Assembly (NCBI RefSeq): GCF_030272615.1 | Contig: NC_081415.1 | Coordinates: 631,137,240-631,201,239, forward strand | Length of the DNA stretch: 64,000 nucleotides | Reading direction: 5' to 3' | Origin: Cryptomeria japonica | Lineage: Eukaryota; Streptophyta; Pinopsida; Cupressales; Cupressaceae | Shown here: positions 47,561 to 58,098 of the stretch, piece after piece | Position numbering within the stretch: the stretch's first letter is position 1 | Layout of the letters: each line of letters begins with the position of its first letter | Made by a program: the position numbers and the translations under genes | Notes under the pieces: generated by a model | The model's input: only the letters and a program-made list of their open reading frames with translations | What the model was told of the DNA's origin: nothing | Databases searched by the model: none

Positions 47561-48490
47561 TAACAGTTCAAATATTGCAAGGCTTGATGATTAGTATACA
47601 ACACAAACTCCTTAGGCAATAAGTAATGTCTCGACTTCTTCAAGGCTTGAACTATGGCATAAAACTCATGATCATACACTAAATATCTCCTCAGGGCATC
47701 ATTCAATTTCTCATTGAAATAGGCTACTGTTCTCCCTTCCCGACTCAAGACTGCTCCTATTATTGTTCCACTTGCATCACAATCCACTTCAAATACTTTA
47801 TTGAAATTCAGTAAAGCCAACACCGACTGCTCAGTCACCTTTTGCTTCAATAGTTCAAAACTTTTGTTTGCTCTGGTGGTCCACTTGAATTCCTTCTTAT
47901 CTCCTCTCATGGTCTCAGTCATAGGGTTACAAACTGAACTGAAATTTCTAATGAACTTCGGATAAAAACTAGCCAATCCATGAAATGGTCTTACCTCTCC
48001 AATGCTTTCCAGTGTAGGCCACTCAACAATTGCTTTCACTTTCTCAGGGTCCATCTTCAAACCATCTTCATATATCACAAATCCCAAATAGACTAACTCA
48101 TCCTTCATGAAAGTACACTTCTTAATATTTAGCAACAGCTTTTCTTCTCTCAACCTCAGCAAAATTTGTCTCAAATGCAACAAATTCTCCTCTTTTGTCT
48201 TGTGGAAAATCAATATGTCATCCAAATACACAATAAAAAATTAACCCAATAATTTCTTCAATACCTCATTTATCAGTCTCATGAAAGTACTCGATGCATT
48301 AGTTAACCCAAAAGGCATCACCAACCATTCATACAATCTTTCATTTGCCTTGAATGTTGTCTTCCACTCATCTCCTTCTCTAATCTTGATCTGATAATAT
48401 CCACTCTTCAAATCTATCTTTGTAAAGTATTTTTCTCCACTCAAACAGTCCATTATGTCATTCATCCTAGGCAAAGGAAACCGGTATTTC
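47560..48490 (-). pseudogene. OUT pol: reverse transcriptase and RNase H start
   Basis: RT palm and thumb: [45 protein letters not shown]-type block (here [13 protein letters not shown]), and catalytic YLDD at about 48217-48228 with DDILIF. The RNase H begins with FEVDCDASGTIIGAVL and includes YDHEFYAIV, so its catalytic Asp and Glu are present. Interrupted by stops at about 48240 and 47557. The order and motifs match plant chromoviruses. Confidence 0.9.
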
Positions 48491-49340
48491 ATTGTTTATT
48501 GCACTAGAATTGGTACACATTCTCCATTCTCCATTCTTCTTAGGTGCTAATACTGTTGGTACTACATAGGGGCTCAAACTTTCTTTGATCAAACATTTCT
48601 TCAACAACTCCTGTATTTGTCTATTCAATTCTTCATTCTTTGTCGGTGTCATCCGACGTGCAACTTTGTTAGGCAAACTAGCTCCTGGAACTAGGTCCAT
48701 GCAATGACTAATACTTCTCACAGGTGGCAATCCATCAGACACATTATCTGAAATGATGTCTTCATGTTCTGTTAGCAAATCTCATATCTCTTCTGGTTGT
48801 TCCTCCTCATTCTCTAGATTCTTAGTCTTCTTAGGAATTAAGGAAAAACACACATTCTCATGTCTCAAACTATCCAAGAATTTCCTTCCATCCACTAAAC
48901 AGATTCTAACATTCGTGCATACTTCATTCTTCAAAGGTTCCTCCAAGGGCAACAAGGTTTGCTTCATCCCATTGGCCACAATAGTGTATGTATTCTTCCT
49001 CCCATCATGTATTGCCTATCTATCAAACTGCCAAGGTCTACCCAACAAAAGATGACAACTATCCATAGACATAATATCACACAAAACTTCATCATAATAA
49101 TTCCCAATTTTTAATTTCACCAAATATTGCTCACTTACTAACAACTTATGTTTATCCTAAATCCATGCTATCTAATAAGGCTTACTGTGTTTCAATATTT
49201 CCAAATTCAACTTATTCACCATCTCTTCTAAAACAAGATTATCTAAACTATCACTATCAATAACAACTTTACAACACTTACCGAATACCTTACATTTGGT
49301 CTTGAACAAATTCTTCCTCTGTAAGGGATCTTCATCTATC
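48491..49340 (-). pseudogene. OUT pol: protease and RT N-terminus, broken
   Basis: The protease is recognisable as CKVVIDSDSLDNLVLEEMV (the usual D-[ST]-G triad has decayed to D-S-D) near 49,270. After several breaks, the RT entry follows: SISHCMDLVPGASLPNKVARRM, QIQELLKKCLIKESLSPYVV and VLAPKKNGEWRMCTN. The region between (48,782-48,979) is frame-shifted. Identification is by motif order. Confidence 0.82.
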
Positions 49341-50482
49341 TCGATATGACACAAAGCTCTCCTTACCATCAACAGTTCTCCATCTTCCAGTTTATTATTT
49401 GATCCGGTGGGGTTTTCTTCCACCACTGCTTCTGTTTTGGTATTCTCTGCCTTCTTACACTCGAAAGCACGATGTCCTTCTCCTCCACGCTTATAGAAAG
49501 TTCCTCTAGATGCTCTCTTGTTTTGTCTTCCAATATTCATTTTAGTAGCATCTAACTCTCTCCTCTGGTAGAAATTTCTATCATCTTTCCGGTATGAATT
49601 ACCTTATTTGCTCACTTCCTTGTCCTTGTTCTAATCTGTACAAGTTCCTCTATCTCTAGTATATCCTCTTCCTCCTTGAAATCTACCTCCGGTAAACCTT
49701 CCACCTATGCCTCTCTGCCTCTGCTCATGTCTTTTGTTTAGCTTCTCTTCAACCTTTAGGACATACTGGTAAGCCTCTTCAACACTCAGCAATTTGATCA
49801 AACTAAGTTCATCTTGTATAGACATCTGCAATCCATTCAAATATCTAGCAACTTATTCAACTGCATCATCAACATGTCCGGATCTGATATTCAACTTGTA
49901 AAATGCTTCGGTGTACTCCTTCACACTAGATTCCTTTTGTATCAAATTCTGCAACTTCCAAAACAGATCCACTTGATAATTAGCTAGCATAAATTTTGAT
50001 TTCAACTTAGCAGCCATCTAATCCCATGTCTTGATCTTCTCTTTACCTCTCCTTTGTCTATCAACTTGCAAATGTTCCCACCAAAGAGATGCGTGACTTT
50101 TCAACCGAGTACAGACATATTTCACCTTCCTTTCTTCTGTAGTGTTTTTAAAATCAAAATATTTCTCCATCTCTGAGATCTAATCCATCAATTCATCTGA
50201 ATCCAACTTTCCATCATATTCTGGTGGGGTAAAATGAGGTTTAGTATTCGCCTTACTCAAAACCCTCAAAAACCTTTCCTCATCCGAATCAACCACCGGT
50301 GGGTTCACTTGTTCTGTTGAGGCTTCTTCTCCTTCATCCTCACTTACATCTTCAATATGTCAGCCTCTTCTTTGGGCTATCTCCACAACTTCCAACCGGG
50401 CTGCTATACCTCGCAACATTTCCATCACAACAGGGTCTGCATTCCCACACGCTCCACCATTCCTAGTTCCTCTTCGCGCCAT
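49341..50482 (-). pseudogene. OUT gag, broken
   Basis: Probable start at the ATG at 50482 (MARRGTRNG). Downstream come an acidic segment, the capsid-like region (PPEYDGKLDSDELMD, KSHASLWWEHLQ, FMLANYQVDLFWKLQNL), a Gly/Arg-rich segment (GIGGRFTGGRFQGGRGY) and a decayed zinc knuckle (FYKRGGEGHRAFEC, first Cys lost). At least five in-frame stops, most consistent with Trp or Gln codons changed by transitions. The nucleocapsid and capsid order is typical for chromovirus Gag. Confidence 0.82.
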
Positions 50483-50576
50483 CTTTTACGCCGATCCTTT
50501 GTAGCTACAGGTCATATCCTCAGTCTACCACCTTGCAACAAAATTCTTAGGACACTCAATCTCTGGAACGAAGCTC

Positions 50577-50588
50577 GCTCTGATACCA
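50577..50588 (-). promoter_or_regulatory. OUT primer-binding site (initiator tRNA-Met type)
   Basis: Minus strand TGGTATCAGAGC, two bases inside the 5' LTR: the standard complement of the plant initiator tRNA-Met 3' end used by many LTR elements. Confidence 0.93.
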
Positions 50589-50590
50589 CT

Positions 50591-51378
50591 TGAAGTAGCC
50601 ACCGATTAGGAGGGACCTCAAAGAGATCAATCTGGATCGGCCAGCAAGAGTAAACATAACAGAAACACAAAGATATGAAGGAGGCAATGCAAAACAAATC
50701 AAATTATGTCATAAAAATTAACTACAACCAACCGGTAATAACTGAGTTACAAAAATCGACTCACAGGCCTACTAAAACATGCTCAAAGTACAAAATAGGT
50801 CACAAATAGGACCTCAAATCTCAAGATCTATCTTCTACGCTCAGTCTAACTACTTGATTACATTTTAATGCACAATTAAAATGATATATATGATCCAAGG
50901 GGATCTGGTCGACCCAAAAAGGGGTCAAAACCTGAAGAACAAGACCTAACGTGTAAAACTAACAAGGTCGGCCTCCGCCAAGAGATTCCTCCGAAAAATC
51001 CAAAGGATGAAGTGTAGATCACAGGAAAAGGTCGACTACATGCCAATGTACATCAGAATCAATGCTCAAGGCTCTGCAAGTTTTGGAAGGGGTTTTGGTA
51101 GATCACCAAAATAGGTCCAAGCAACTGGTAATAAGAAATTGTCAACCGGTAACAAGAAATTGTCATGGAAATCGATAGCGATAACTTGTCAGAAAATAAT
51201 CCAAATGCGATGCGGTTTGGGAATAAGAAAGATGATCAAGTCTTCAAGTAGAATCCAACTCCACAGGATCCCATGAGCCAAAATCGGTACACACAGAAAG
51301 AAATGTTGAAACTGCAAACAAAAAGAAAATGTTTTGGTTGATGCAAGATTGCCATGAACTGGGGATGCTCCTACATCA
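50591..51378 (-). repeat. 5' LTR of OUT (788 bp)
   Basis: Minus strand TGATGTAGGAGC ... CTACTTCA. Partner of 13256-14042. The CATTT target duplication follows at 51379-51383. Confidence 0.93.
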
Positions 51379-51383
51379 CATTT

Positions 51384-51525
51384 GAATAGGTTTCCACCAA
51401 TAACTAGATAGGTAATAACCTCATTCATACCAACACTTAATGGGGTGTGTTAGTGTGAATGAGGTTATTTCCTAACTAGTCACTAGTAGGAACCTATTCA
51501 CATGTTAGTTTTACTTAGGTCCTAG
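51384..51525. repeat. Inverted repeat, arm partly moved away by OUT
   Basis: 51384-51436 is an imperfect reverse complement of about 51448-51500 (aataaCCTCATTCATAC versus GTGTGAATGAGGTTATT). The similarity continues: right arm ~51501-51525 (cacatgttagttttacttag) pairs with 13226-13255 on the far side of OUT. Before OUT inserted, the arms were ~78 bp around an 11-bp spacer. It looks like two LTR starts head-to-head or a foldback element. Confidence 0.65.
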
Positions 51526-51666
51526 GTGACCTTATAGAAGTTAGTTATAATGGGGTCACATTCACCTCATTAAATTTTAGTTATCTAGGCATTTAATATT
51601 TGCATCATGCATTTAATGTTTGTATCAAGGGTAGTTGTTCATACCCCATCATACCTTGCCTATATA
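51447..51666 (+). repeat. Copia-like LTR, first part (interrupted by B)
   Basis: Starts TGTTAGTGTGAATG. It contains 'gcatttaatg' words and a TATA box (cctatataag at about 51658-51667), and continues beyond B at 54500-54638 with a T-rich, transcribed-like segment ending ctactcctacaaaca. LTR identity is inferred from this layout; no partner LTR or coding region is in the window. Confidence 0.45.
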
Positions 51667-51671
51667 AGAAA

Positions 51672-52051
51672 TATAGGAGTTGAGAAAATATAACACCACA
51701 GGAGCCCAAATAATCTCTGCAAGCTGAAAAACCTGTTACAAGGAGAAGCAAGGAAGCAAATCACAAAAAGAACAAAAACATAGGAAAAATATGCTAAAAA
51801 TGAGAGAGCACAATATTCTCCAAAAATGTATTGTCAATAATAATCCTTCTTCATTCAATGAAAATAAAAACTCAACCTTTAATAGGTCAAGAAACCCTAA
51901 AAGGGAAAACCTAGGTTTACAAATAATAATTAATTAAAATAATTAATTATATGCACCTAAAGTTAGCTTAAGTGTAAAAGAGATAAAGGGAACTTAATTA
52001 ATTAAACAAATATTGTTTAATTAATCAAGTAAATACCCGAATACTCTAACA
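51672..52051 (-). repeat. 3' LTR of B (380 bp)
   Basis: Minus strand TGTTAGAGTATTCGGG ... CTCCTATA. Matches 54127-54494. Confidence 0.92.
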
Positions 52052-52060
52052 CCGCCCCTT
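52052..52060 (-). promoter_or_regulatory. Polypurine tract of B
   Basis: Minus strand AAGGGGCGG immediately before the 3' LTR start TGTTAGAG. Confidence 0.75.
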
Positions 52061-53249
52061 AAGCTAGACTTAGGGAGAAGCTAAAACCTAGAACAACTAT
52101 TGAAAGCAATAAAGATGGGTCCCGACAACAAGGCCTGATCAGGTACCCAAATACAATGAAATCTCTATGAACTGGAGAAATAGAGAAAACCATGTGGGAA
52201 CAAAACTCTACTCCAAAAAGAGATGGAAAAGAACACCACTGAAGCATGAAGAACCTGCAAACTTTGTCGAAGAATAACTGCTGATCTGAAGAACCTCCAC
52301 TGAAATATAACATGACGAGGTAGAGAAGACTATAATTTGCATGAGTGCCCTCAAATGACACTACTCGAATCGGAAGGCAAACAAGGCAAAACAACTCAAA
52401 TCAAAGATACAGATGGCATGAGAAACTAAAGCCTGAAGAGCTGATCAATCGAACCACGGAAGAATTAGAACCAACAGGATAAACCTCCCCATAATGCGGA
52501 AGAGGGAGAGGGACAGGAACACTGAAAAGAACAGCCAAGAAGAACTGCATGACGAAGAACTAGAAACATCAAAGGTGCTGAGAAAAGTACATGGTGTCGC
52601 GGAAGGAACACTCACTTAACACACATCATGAGGTGAATGTCGTGGAAGGAACACTCACTGGACAAAGGAAGATGGCAAACAACAGGCAAACATCAACCCC
52701 CTCATGACACTTTATCAATAGTGCATGTACAACAAGGCATAAGATGTGCATGATCCCAAGTAAACAATGCATGATGGCACTTTATCTCAGTGCGTTTGCA
52801 TAAATACAATGCTACAATGATAAGAAGACTGGAAATAGAAACGAGAACCAAAATAGAGACATCCTACCCAGAGAAGAGATCCTAGGACCTGAAACAACCA
52901 AGATTTCCACCAGAGTGTTGAAAAACAAAAAATTGAATAAAATATGCATGGAGCAGAATCGGGAAATAAAACTCATATGGCTGGAAAGTACACAACACAC
53001 TCTTTCTGAAAATATAAAGTTTTCAAAAAATGGAGTTCGGATGCTCATTCTACGTCTCCTGGAGTGCAAAAATAAGATCTCACTTTGACTGGAAAAAAAA
53101 CACAATCAAACAGCAAAATTGGAAAAAATTACCAACATGACGAGGTCGGGCTCGGAACCAGCTTTCCGACACCTATTTGTTTTCGAAAAAATGGCTCCGT
53201 ATGCCCAAGATATGGCCAAAAAACCAAACCCCCTCCTGAAAGAGACAAA

Positions 53250-53690
53250 AAAGGAGGTCTAGTGGCTGTTCGGGCGGAGGAGGCCAGGGAGCGACGCTTC
53301 GGTAGCGGACGGGTGGTGCTCCAGTGATGGCCAGGCGGAGCTCCGGTGGCCAGAGGGAGGTCGGAGGCTATGCTGGGCAGCAAGGAGGCCGACAACAGCA
53401 GGGGGCCGGGCGGCGGCGACCGGGGAGCGGAGCGGCGGTAGGGGAACAGAGTGCGGCGGCGGGCGGCCGAGAAGCAGCGACCGGGGACCAAGACGACGGC
53501 CGGGGAGGGCGGTGGTCGACGGGGGCGTGGTCGGCGGGGAGCCGGGGAGGGCAAAGGCCGGTAGCGCCCGGGGGCCGGGGAAGCCGAAGGCCGGTGCCGG
53601 GAGGGACTGGGGGCCAGTAGGGAGCCGCGGGGGCCGGAAAGAGCCGAAGGACGATAGGGCGGGACCTAAGGTAGGGGCAGCGTCAAGAAT
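53250..53690. other. GC-rich island inside B
   Basis: A strongly GC-rich block in AT-rich surroundings. Open frames exist on both strands (53129-53554 and 53259-53702 minus, 53324-53620 and 53512-53802 plus) because GC-rich DNA has few stops; the products are Pro/Arg/Ser- or Gly-rich and match no family I know. Most simply it is a GC-rich leader segment of B. Whether it was captured from elsewhere is open. Confidence 0.6.
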
Positions 53691-53712
53691 CCGTATAGAC
53701 ACCTATAGGGGC

Positions 53713-53737
53713 CCCACGGTACCCTGTGTACCGTGGG
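53713..53737. repeat. 10-bp hairpin CCCACGGTAC / GTACCGTGGG
   Basis: Perfect inverted repeat with a 5-base loop (cctgt), next to the GC island in B. Words such as acggtacc and ccgtggg recur in the hairpin segment of the 3.4-kb solo LTR near 9530-9600. Confidence 0.6.
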
Positions 53738-54114
53738 AACCCCCAAAATTTTTCCAAACAATTTTTTTTTTTATAAAAAACCTAATCGCCTTTTGTTTTT
53801 GATGATTTAAAAAAAAAAATCAAAATCCAGTCTGCATGCCGTAAAAAGGCAAATTAATTTTTTCGATTTGCGTGCAAGTGCCGTACGACCTGGATCTGAG
53901 AAAAAAATACTCCCAGAGGCTCAAGAACCAAAATAGGTCGAATTTTATATGACCATAGGGGTTTTCAGGTCTTCTGAGCACGATGGTGAGGTCCGTTTAG
54001 GCCCAAAGTGCTCAGAAAAAGGCCAAACCCTAGGTACATAATAAATTCCTGAAACCCCAGATCTGCTTCCAATGCAAAATTCTCAAAACAAGAACATGTA
54101 GCTGCAGATTTGAA

Positions 54115-54126
54115 GCTCTGATACCA
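54115..54126 (-). promoter_or_regulatory. Primer-binding site of B (initiator tRNA-Met type)
   Basis: Minus strand TGGTATCAGAGC directly after the 5' LTR. Confidence 0.93.
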
Positions 54127-54494
54127 TATAGGAGTTGAGAAAATACAACACCACAGGAGCCCAAATAATCTCTGCAAGCTGAAAAACCTGTTACAAGGAA
54201 AAGCAAGGAAGCAAATCACAGAAGGAACAAAAACATAGGAAAAATATGCTCAAAAAGAGAGAGCACAATATTCTCCAAAAATGTATTGTCAATAATAATC
54301 CTTCTTCATTCAATGAAAAGAAAGAACTCAACCTTTAATAGGTCAAGAAACCCTAAAAGAGAAAACCTAGGTTTGCACATAATAATTAATTATGTGCACC
54401 TAAAGTTAGCTTAAGTGTAAAAGAGATAAAGGGAACTTAAATAATTAAACAAATATTGTTTAATTAATCAAGTAAATACCCGAATACTCTAACA
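54127..54494 (-). repeat. 5' LTR of B (368 bp)
   Basis: Partner of 51672-52051; differs by about ten substitutions and a short AT indel. Confidence 0.92.
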
Positions 54495-54499
54495 AGAAA

Positions 54500-54638
54500 G
54501 GCCTCTTGCATATTTATTATATTCAATCGATGCATTCTTATTATGCAAATTATCTTGACATTCTCTCTTATCGAAGCTATTTTGGTCTTGCAAGGATTTT
54601 AGGGGTGTTGAGGAGTCACCTATCTACTCCTACAAACA
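54500..54638 (+). repeat. Copia-like LTR, second part
   Basis: Continuation of 51447-51666 after removal of B: sequence follows the TATA box with 'aaaggcctcttgcatattta' and ends tacaaaca. End position uncertain. Confidence 0.4.
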
Positions 54639-54644
54639 ACGTTG

Positions 54645-55009
54645 AGAAATAATTGTTAGCCGCTAACATCATCTCCACATCTCCCTCTGTATTCCAATTT
54701 TGAAAGGTCCAAGATTCCAAGAAAGGAGTTCTAAAACTTGAATTTTCATAAAATTGTAAATTAACTCATGATTGGATAAATTAGTAACATCCTCTGTGAT
54801 TGAATCTAGAGAGGAAAAATCACCAAGAAATAATTGTTAGTTGCTAGCATCACCTGTATGTCTCCCTCTAGATACCAAGTACAATAGGTCCAAGATTCCA
54901 AGAAAGGAAGTGAAACCTAGATTGCCATAAACTTGTACATTAATGCATGATTGTTTAATTAATTAATATGTCCTCTCTGACAATCTAGCTAGATCACTAG
55001 AATTAGCCA
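54645..55009 (+). repeat. Tandem duplication, 182-bp period, two copies
   Basis: 'gaaataattgttag' starts at 54645 and 54827; both copies then carry 'tctccctct', 'ggtccaagattccaagaaag' and a '..catgattg..' end. The copies have diverged, so this is not recent. Confidence 0.8.
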
Positions 55010-56699
55010 AGCTTGAGCCCTCTCTAGACAACCATTCTCTTTTTAATTTTGTGGCCCTCAATATTAAGAAGACCCCTCCCAAAAATTGGCCTTGCTCAGA
55101 AGATTTATAGCCCTATCAAGCTTAGATGGGAATGAATCATCCCCCATTAAAACCCCTCTAAATAAACAAAAATGAGTTGTTGTCTAAGCAACCAGGTAAA
55201 TTCATCTTTCACAAATTCCAAGAGCACTAATGCAAGAACCCACCAAAGATCCCAAAAGGCTTGATACACCCACACGCTTCAAAAAGGCTCCCAAAGATCC
55301 CACATAGGAGAGAAAAACACTCCCACAAACCCCACACACATAGAAGATCACCCCTCACTCCCCAACCATTTCACACCACCATTTCAAAGGGGAAAAATGT
55401 GGATCTACTTATTTATAATGATCACCTAGAACCATGCCAAATCCTAGCTAATGTCGAAAGACATTCTATAGTTGTATATGGGTGTGAAGAATCCATATAT
55501 AGAAAAATTCAAAAATAATGAATACAACTTACTTAAATATGTAAAGTTTTGACATTACAATTTTTTAATTTTTTGATTGAAACTCTTGTTTAAGTAGTGC
55601 ATATTTTATTTATACCGACATGGTGAATCTCCTCCAACTAGTGATCATGTGATGTGCATAAAATATATTTTTCTTTTGGATATGAATGACCTTGTTGTGA
55701 CAATTTGCTATGCACAAGAATTGTAGAGAAAGCCAATGCAAGGATGAAGAGGAAGAAGTGGGTGAAAGTTTTGAGAAATCAATGGATAAAATAGTAAGGA
55801 TTTAGGAAGCCATAGATTCATTGTGTCCATTATATGTTTTTTGATGTGCCTTGATTCAAAATTTAAAAAGGGGGATTTTTCAACAAGGTCTAATATTTCA
55901 AGAAAATTTTAAAGATTGACGATGCCTTTGTTTTTTGTGATTTCATGGGAAGCAATGAGGAATTCCAATGGGAGTGACAATAGCTTTAAGATTTACAACC
56001 TTAGCTCCCTCAAAGTTTCTTACTTTGGTTTGATCAAGCTAAAGTGAAAAAATGGGGTCAAGCTCAAGGCTATCGACAAAAATGACAATGGAGGATGACA
56101 CTCTTGGGGTACTGAAGTGGGTAGGCTTTCTTGGATTAATGTTCTTTTGAGACTCTTTGGTTTCTCATAATGTTTACATTTTTATATGTAAAGGGTTGTT
56201 AATTTTTTTAGATGTAATCATAATGGCTTATAGGGACTACATAACCACAATGTTGAATTTGAGGGAAAAAAAACAATGTTTGAAATGGATAAAAAAATTG
56301 GTTCATTCTTGAAAGTTGATTCAATTTAGAACAATTATCTATGTAAATCCTTTCTAATTCTCTCCATTTGTTTATGGGTTTTTGGTTTTTAATTTGCTTC
56401 TATCAAGAAGTATTTTGAGTTATATGATATTAGTTTTGGTTTGTGAGTGCCTAATTCATTTGTTTTTAATGAACCCTTTGATTCTAATGAACCCTTTGAT
56501 TATAAATTAAGAGAGGGAAAGACTTCTAGTATAATAGATAATTGTTATATTTATATTTCATTTGCAAGCTGGTGTGAATTGACATGAACTAATTATAATT
56601 AAAATGGGTACAACGAGTCTCACTAGTTCATGTTTTTATGATACATTCCAATTTCCTTGAGAAAGATATCTTTCAACATTATTTATATAGATTTTTTAA

Positions 56700-56701
<2 letters not shown>
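55010..56701. other. AT-rich stretch, nothing recognised
   Basis: No known coding similarity on either strand. The 85-codon plus frame at 55261-55518 has skewed composition and no homologue I recognise. A short direct repeat 'aaccctttgatt' lies near 56,470-56,500. Confidence 0.45.

Positions 56702-56778
<77 letters not shown>
56702..56778. repeat. (TA)n microsatellite, 77 bp
   Basis: An uninterrupted alternating TA run. It produces a false Tyr/Ile-repeat reading frame at 56638-56829. Confidence 0.99.
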
Positions 56779-56779
<1 letters not shown>

Positions 56780-57032
56780 TACTCATAACTCATTCCCATT
56801 TCCTAGTCCCTTTCCAAATTCCCCTTTGATTACCCATCTTTAGTAAAATAATTATCTTCATAAATTATTTTTCATTAAATAATTAAAAATCTATTTTATT
56901 GCCTATTTATCTATATCTAAATAAATAGAATATCTATTATTCACAAAATTCAAAAGGTTTCTTTGTAACCCCCCTCATTATGCCATCAATATTTTTACTA
57001 TATGCACATCTACTTCTCCAAAATAAATAAAT

Positions 57033-57170
57033 AAGAGACATTTATCTTCATCCATTTGTAACTCCCATGATTATTCTTAACTAATGAAGATATAAATAAT
57101 AAAAGATATTTGTCCTCACACATTTGTAACTCCCATGACTATTCTTAGTTAATGAAGATTCTTCACTTTT
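57033..57170 (+). repeat. Tandem duplication, ~68-bp period, two copies
   Basis: 'catttgtaactcccatga' followed by 'ttattctta..taatgaagat' occurs at 57053 and 57121 with similar flanks. Surrounding 56,779-57,430 is AT-rich with nothing else recognised. Confidence 0.8.
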
Positions 57171-58017
57171 TTTCATTTGATTTCAACATTCTATTGAAAT
57201 TGAATATTGAATCTCTACCATTTACATTCTCCTCTCCAAATCTATAAATCAATCCCTTTATCAATTATTAGTGAACTTTTAATTAATGAAAATCCAATAA
57301 TCCTTAATGTAGACCCCTTCCCCTATTTATATTTTGTTTTTACATTTCCTTTGATCTATTTGAAATATTTCTTAATCTAAAATAGAATTCTTATATTTAT
57401 ATTTTTTCCTCTATTTTAATTCTCAATTTAAATATACTACTTACATTGTTGGATTCACAAATGTAACTAAAGATTTAGGTAGTTACAGACACGAGAGCTT
57501 GAATGAAGCAGATAATATAAAACTTCAACCTCAAACCATGTTTACGTTAATGGACATGTAAACACTCCTCTGTTGAATTCTACTAGACATCTCGAGTTTA
57601 CACTCGAAACATGTTTAATGGATGTGACTATATGTCTTTTCCAAATTTCGTATTTGTATATAATATACTTGTTATACATACCCATCAACGCGCCCGTTGC
57701 ATAATAAGTATGATTGCTGGTTTATTATCAGCAAAACCATCATATCGTCTTTAAACTCTATTTGATGACGGACGGTCCTGAATTTGTTAGAAAGAAAAGA
57801 AGGAATGCAGGAGTAACACGTATCATATTCCTCAACTCGTCTCCTTTACTCGGGGTTAATTTTTCAGCTTTTGTCCAGGCGTGTTTTGGGTGTTATGTGG
57901 ACAGATAGTTATCGCTTAGACGAGGGCTAAAACATACCCAAAATATGGTTTTGTGATATGGTTGGAGTAGTATTGAGAGCGGTAGTTTGACTGGGAGTAA
58001 TTTCAGCCACACCAACA

Positions 58018-58098
58018 ATGGAGGTTAGCTCTGGCATGGTCGCAGGATCTCATAATAGGAATGAGCTTGTTCTGATTCGCCATGATGTAGAAGCTGGT
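58018..58098 (+). CDS. Cellulose synthase (CesA)-like first exon, N-terminus only
   Basis: Plant CesA proteins make cellulose at the plasma membrane, and their N-terminus precedes a RING-type zinc finger. This frame begins MEVSSGMVAGSHNRNELV and continues LIRHDVEAG, matching the conserved M-E-x-S-x-G-x-V-A-G-S-H/Y-x-R-N-E-L-V-x-I-R start of the family. It is followed at 58099 by GTAAGC, a good splice donor, close to where CesA first introns usually begin. Upstream 57.4-58.0 kb could be promoter and 5' leader. No zinc-finger exon (CQICGDDVG type) was found up to 64,000, so the gene either continues past a long intron holding a copia element, or this is a truncated copy. The reading beyond 58098 (to 58224) is intron-like. 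Confidence 0.65.

Larger units (their letters stand above)
13256..51378 (-). mobile_element. OUT: Ty3/gypsy chromovirus split by a 31.9-kb nested insertion
   Basis: The LTRs at 50591-51378 (5') and 13256-14042 (3') match along their full length at roughly 89% by eye. A perfect target duplication CATTT flanks the element at 13251-13255 and 51379-51383. The net length without the nested insertion is about 6.2 kb, normal for a plant chromovirus. Minus-strand order: 5' LTR, initiator-Met primer site (50577-50588), gag with a zinc knuckle, protease, RT, RNase H, integrase, chromodomain, 3' LTR. The integrase is cut at 46453/14563 by T1. Many stop codons and shifts show long decay before or since that event. 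Confidence 0.93.
51672..54494 (-). mobile_element. B: 2.8-kb LTR element without pol, TSD AGAAA
   Basis: LTRs at 54127-54494 (5') and 51672-52051 (3') are ~97% similar apart from a 13-bp indel. The flanks are AGAAA on both sides (51667-51671, 54495-54499). An initiator-Met primer site (54115-54126) and a polypurine tract (52052-52060) are at the right places for minus orientation. The ~2.07-kb internal region has no reverse transcriptase or integrase, so B must be moved by the machinery of another element. Related, older copies of its internal sequence occur at 4016-4960 and 12850-13225. Confidence 0.9.

Noticed and set aside
50577-50588. tRNA gene remnant
   Set aside because: Only the 12-base complement of an initiator tRNA-Met end is present, at the position of a primer-binding site; no cloverleaf.
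53129-53702. Long Pro/Arg/Ser-rich open frames on the minus strand and Gly-rich ones on the plus strand as possible genes
   Set aside because: They overlap on both strands in a GC-rich block inside a non-coding LTR element; GC-rich DNA lacks stop codons by chance and no domain is recognisable.
56638-56829. Tyr/Ile repeat protein
   Set aside because: Translation of the TA microsatellite.
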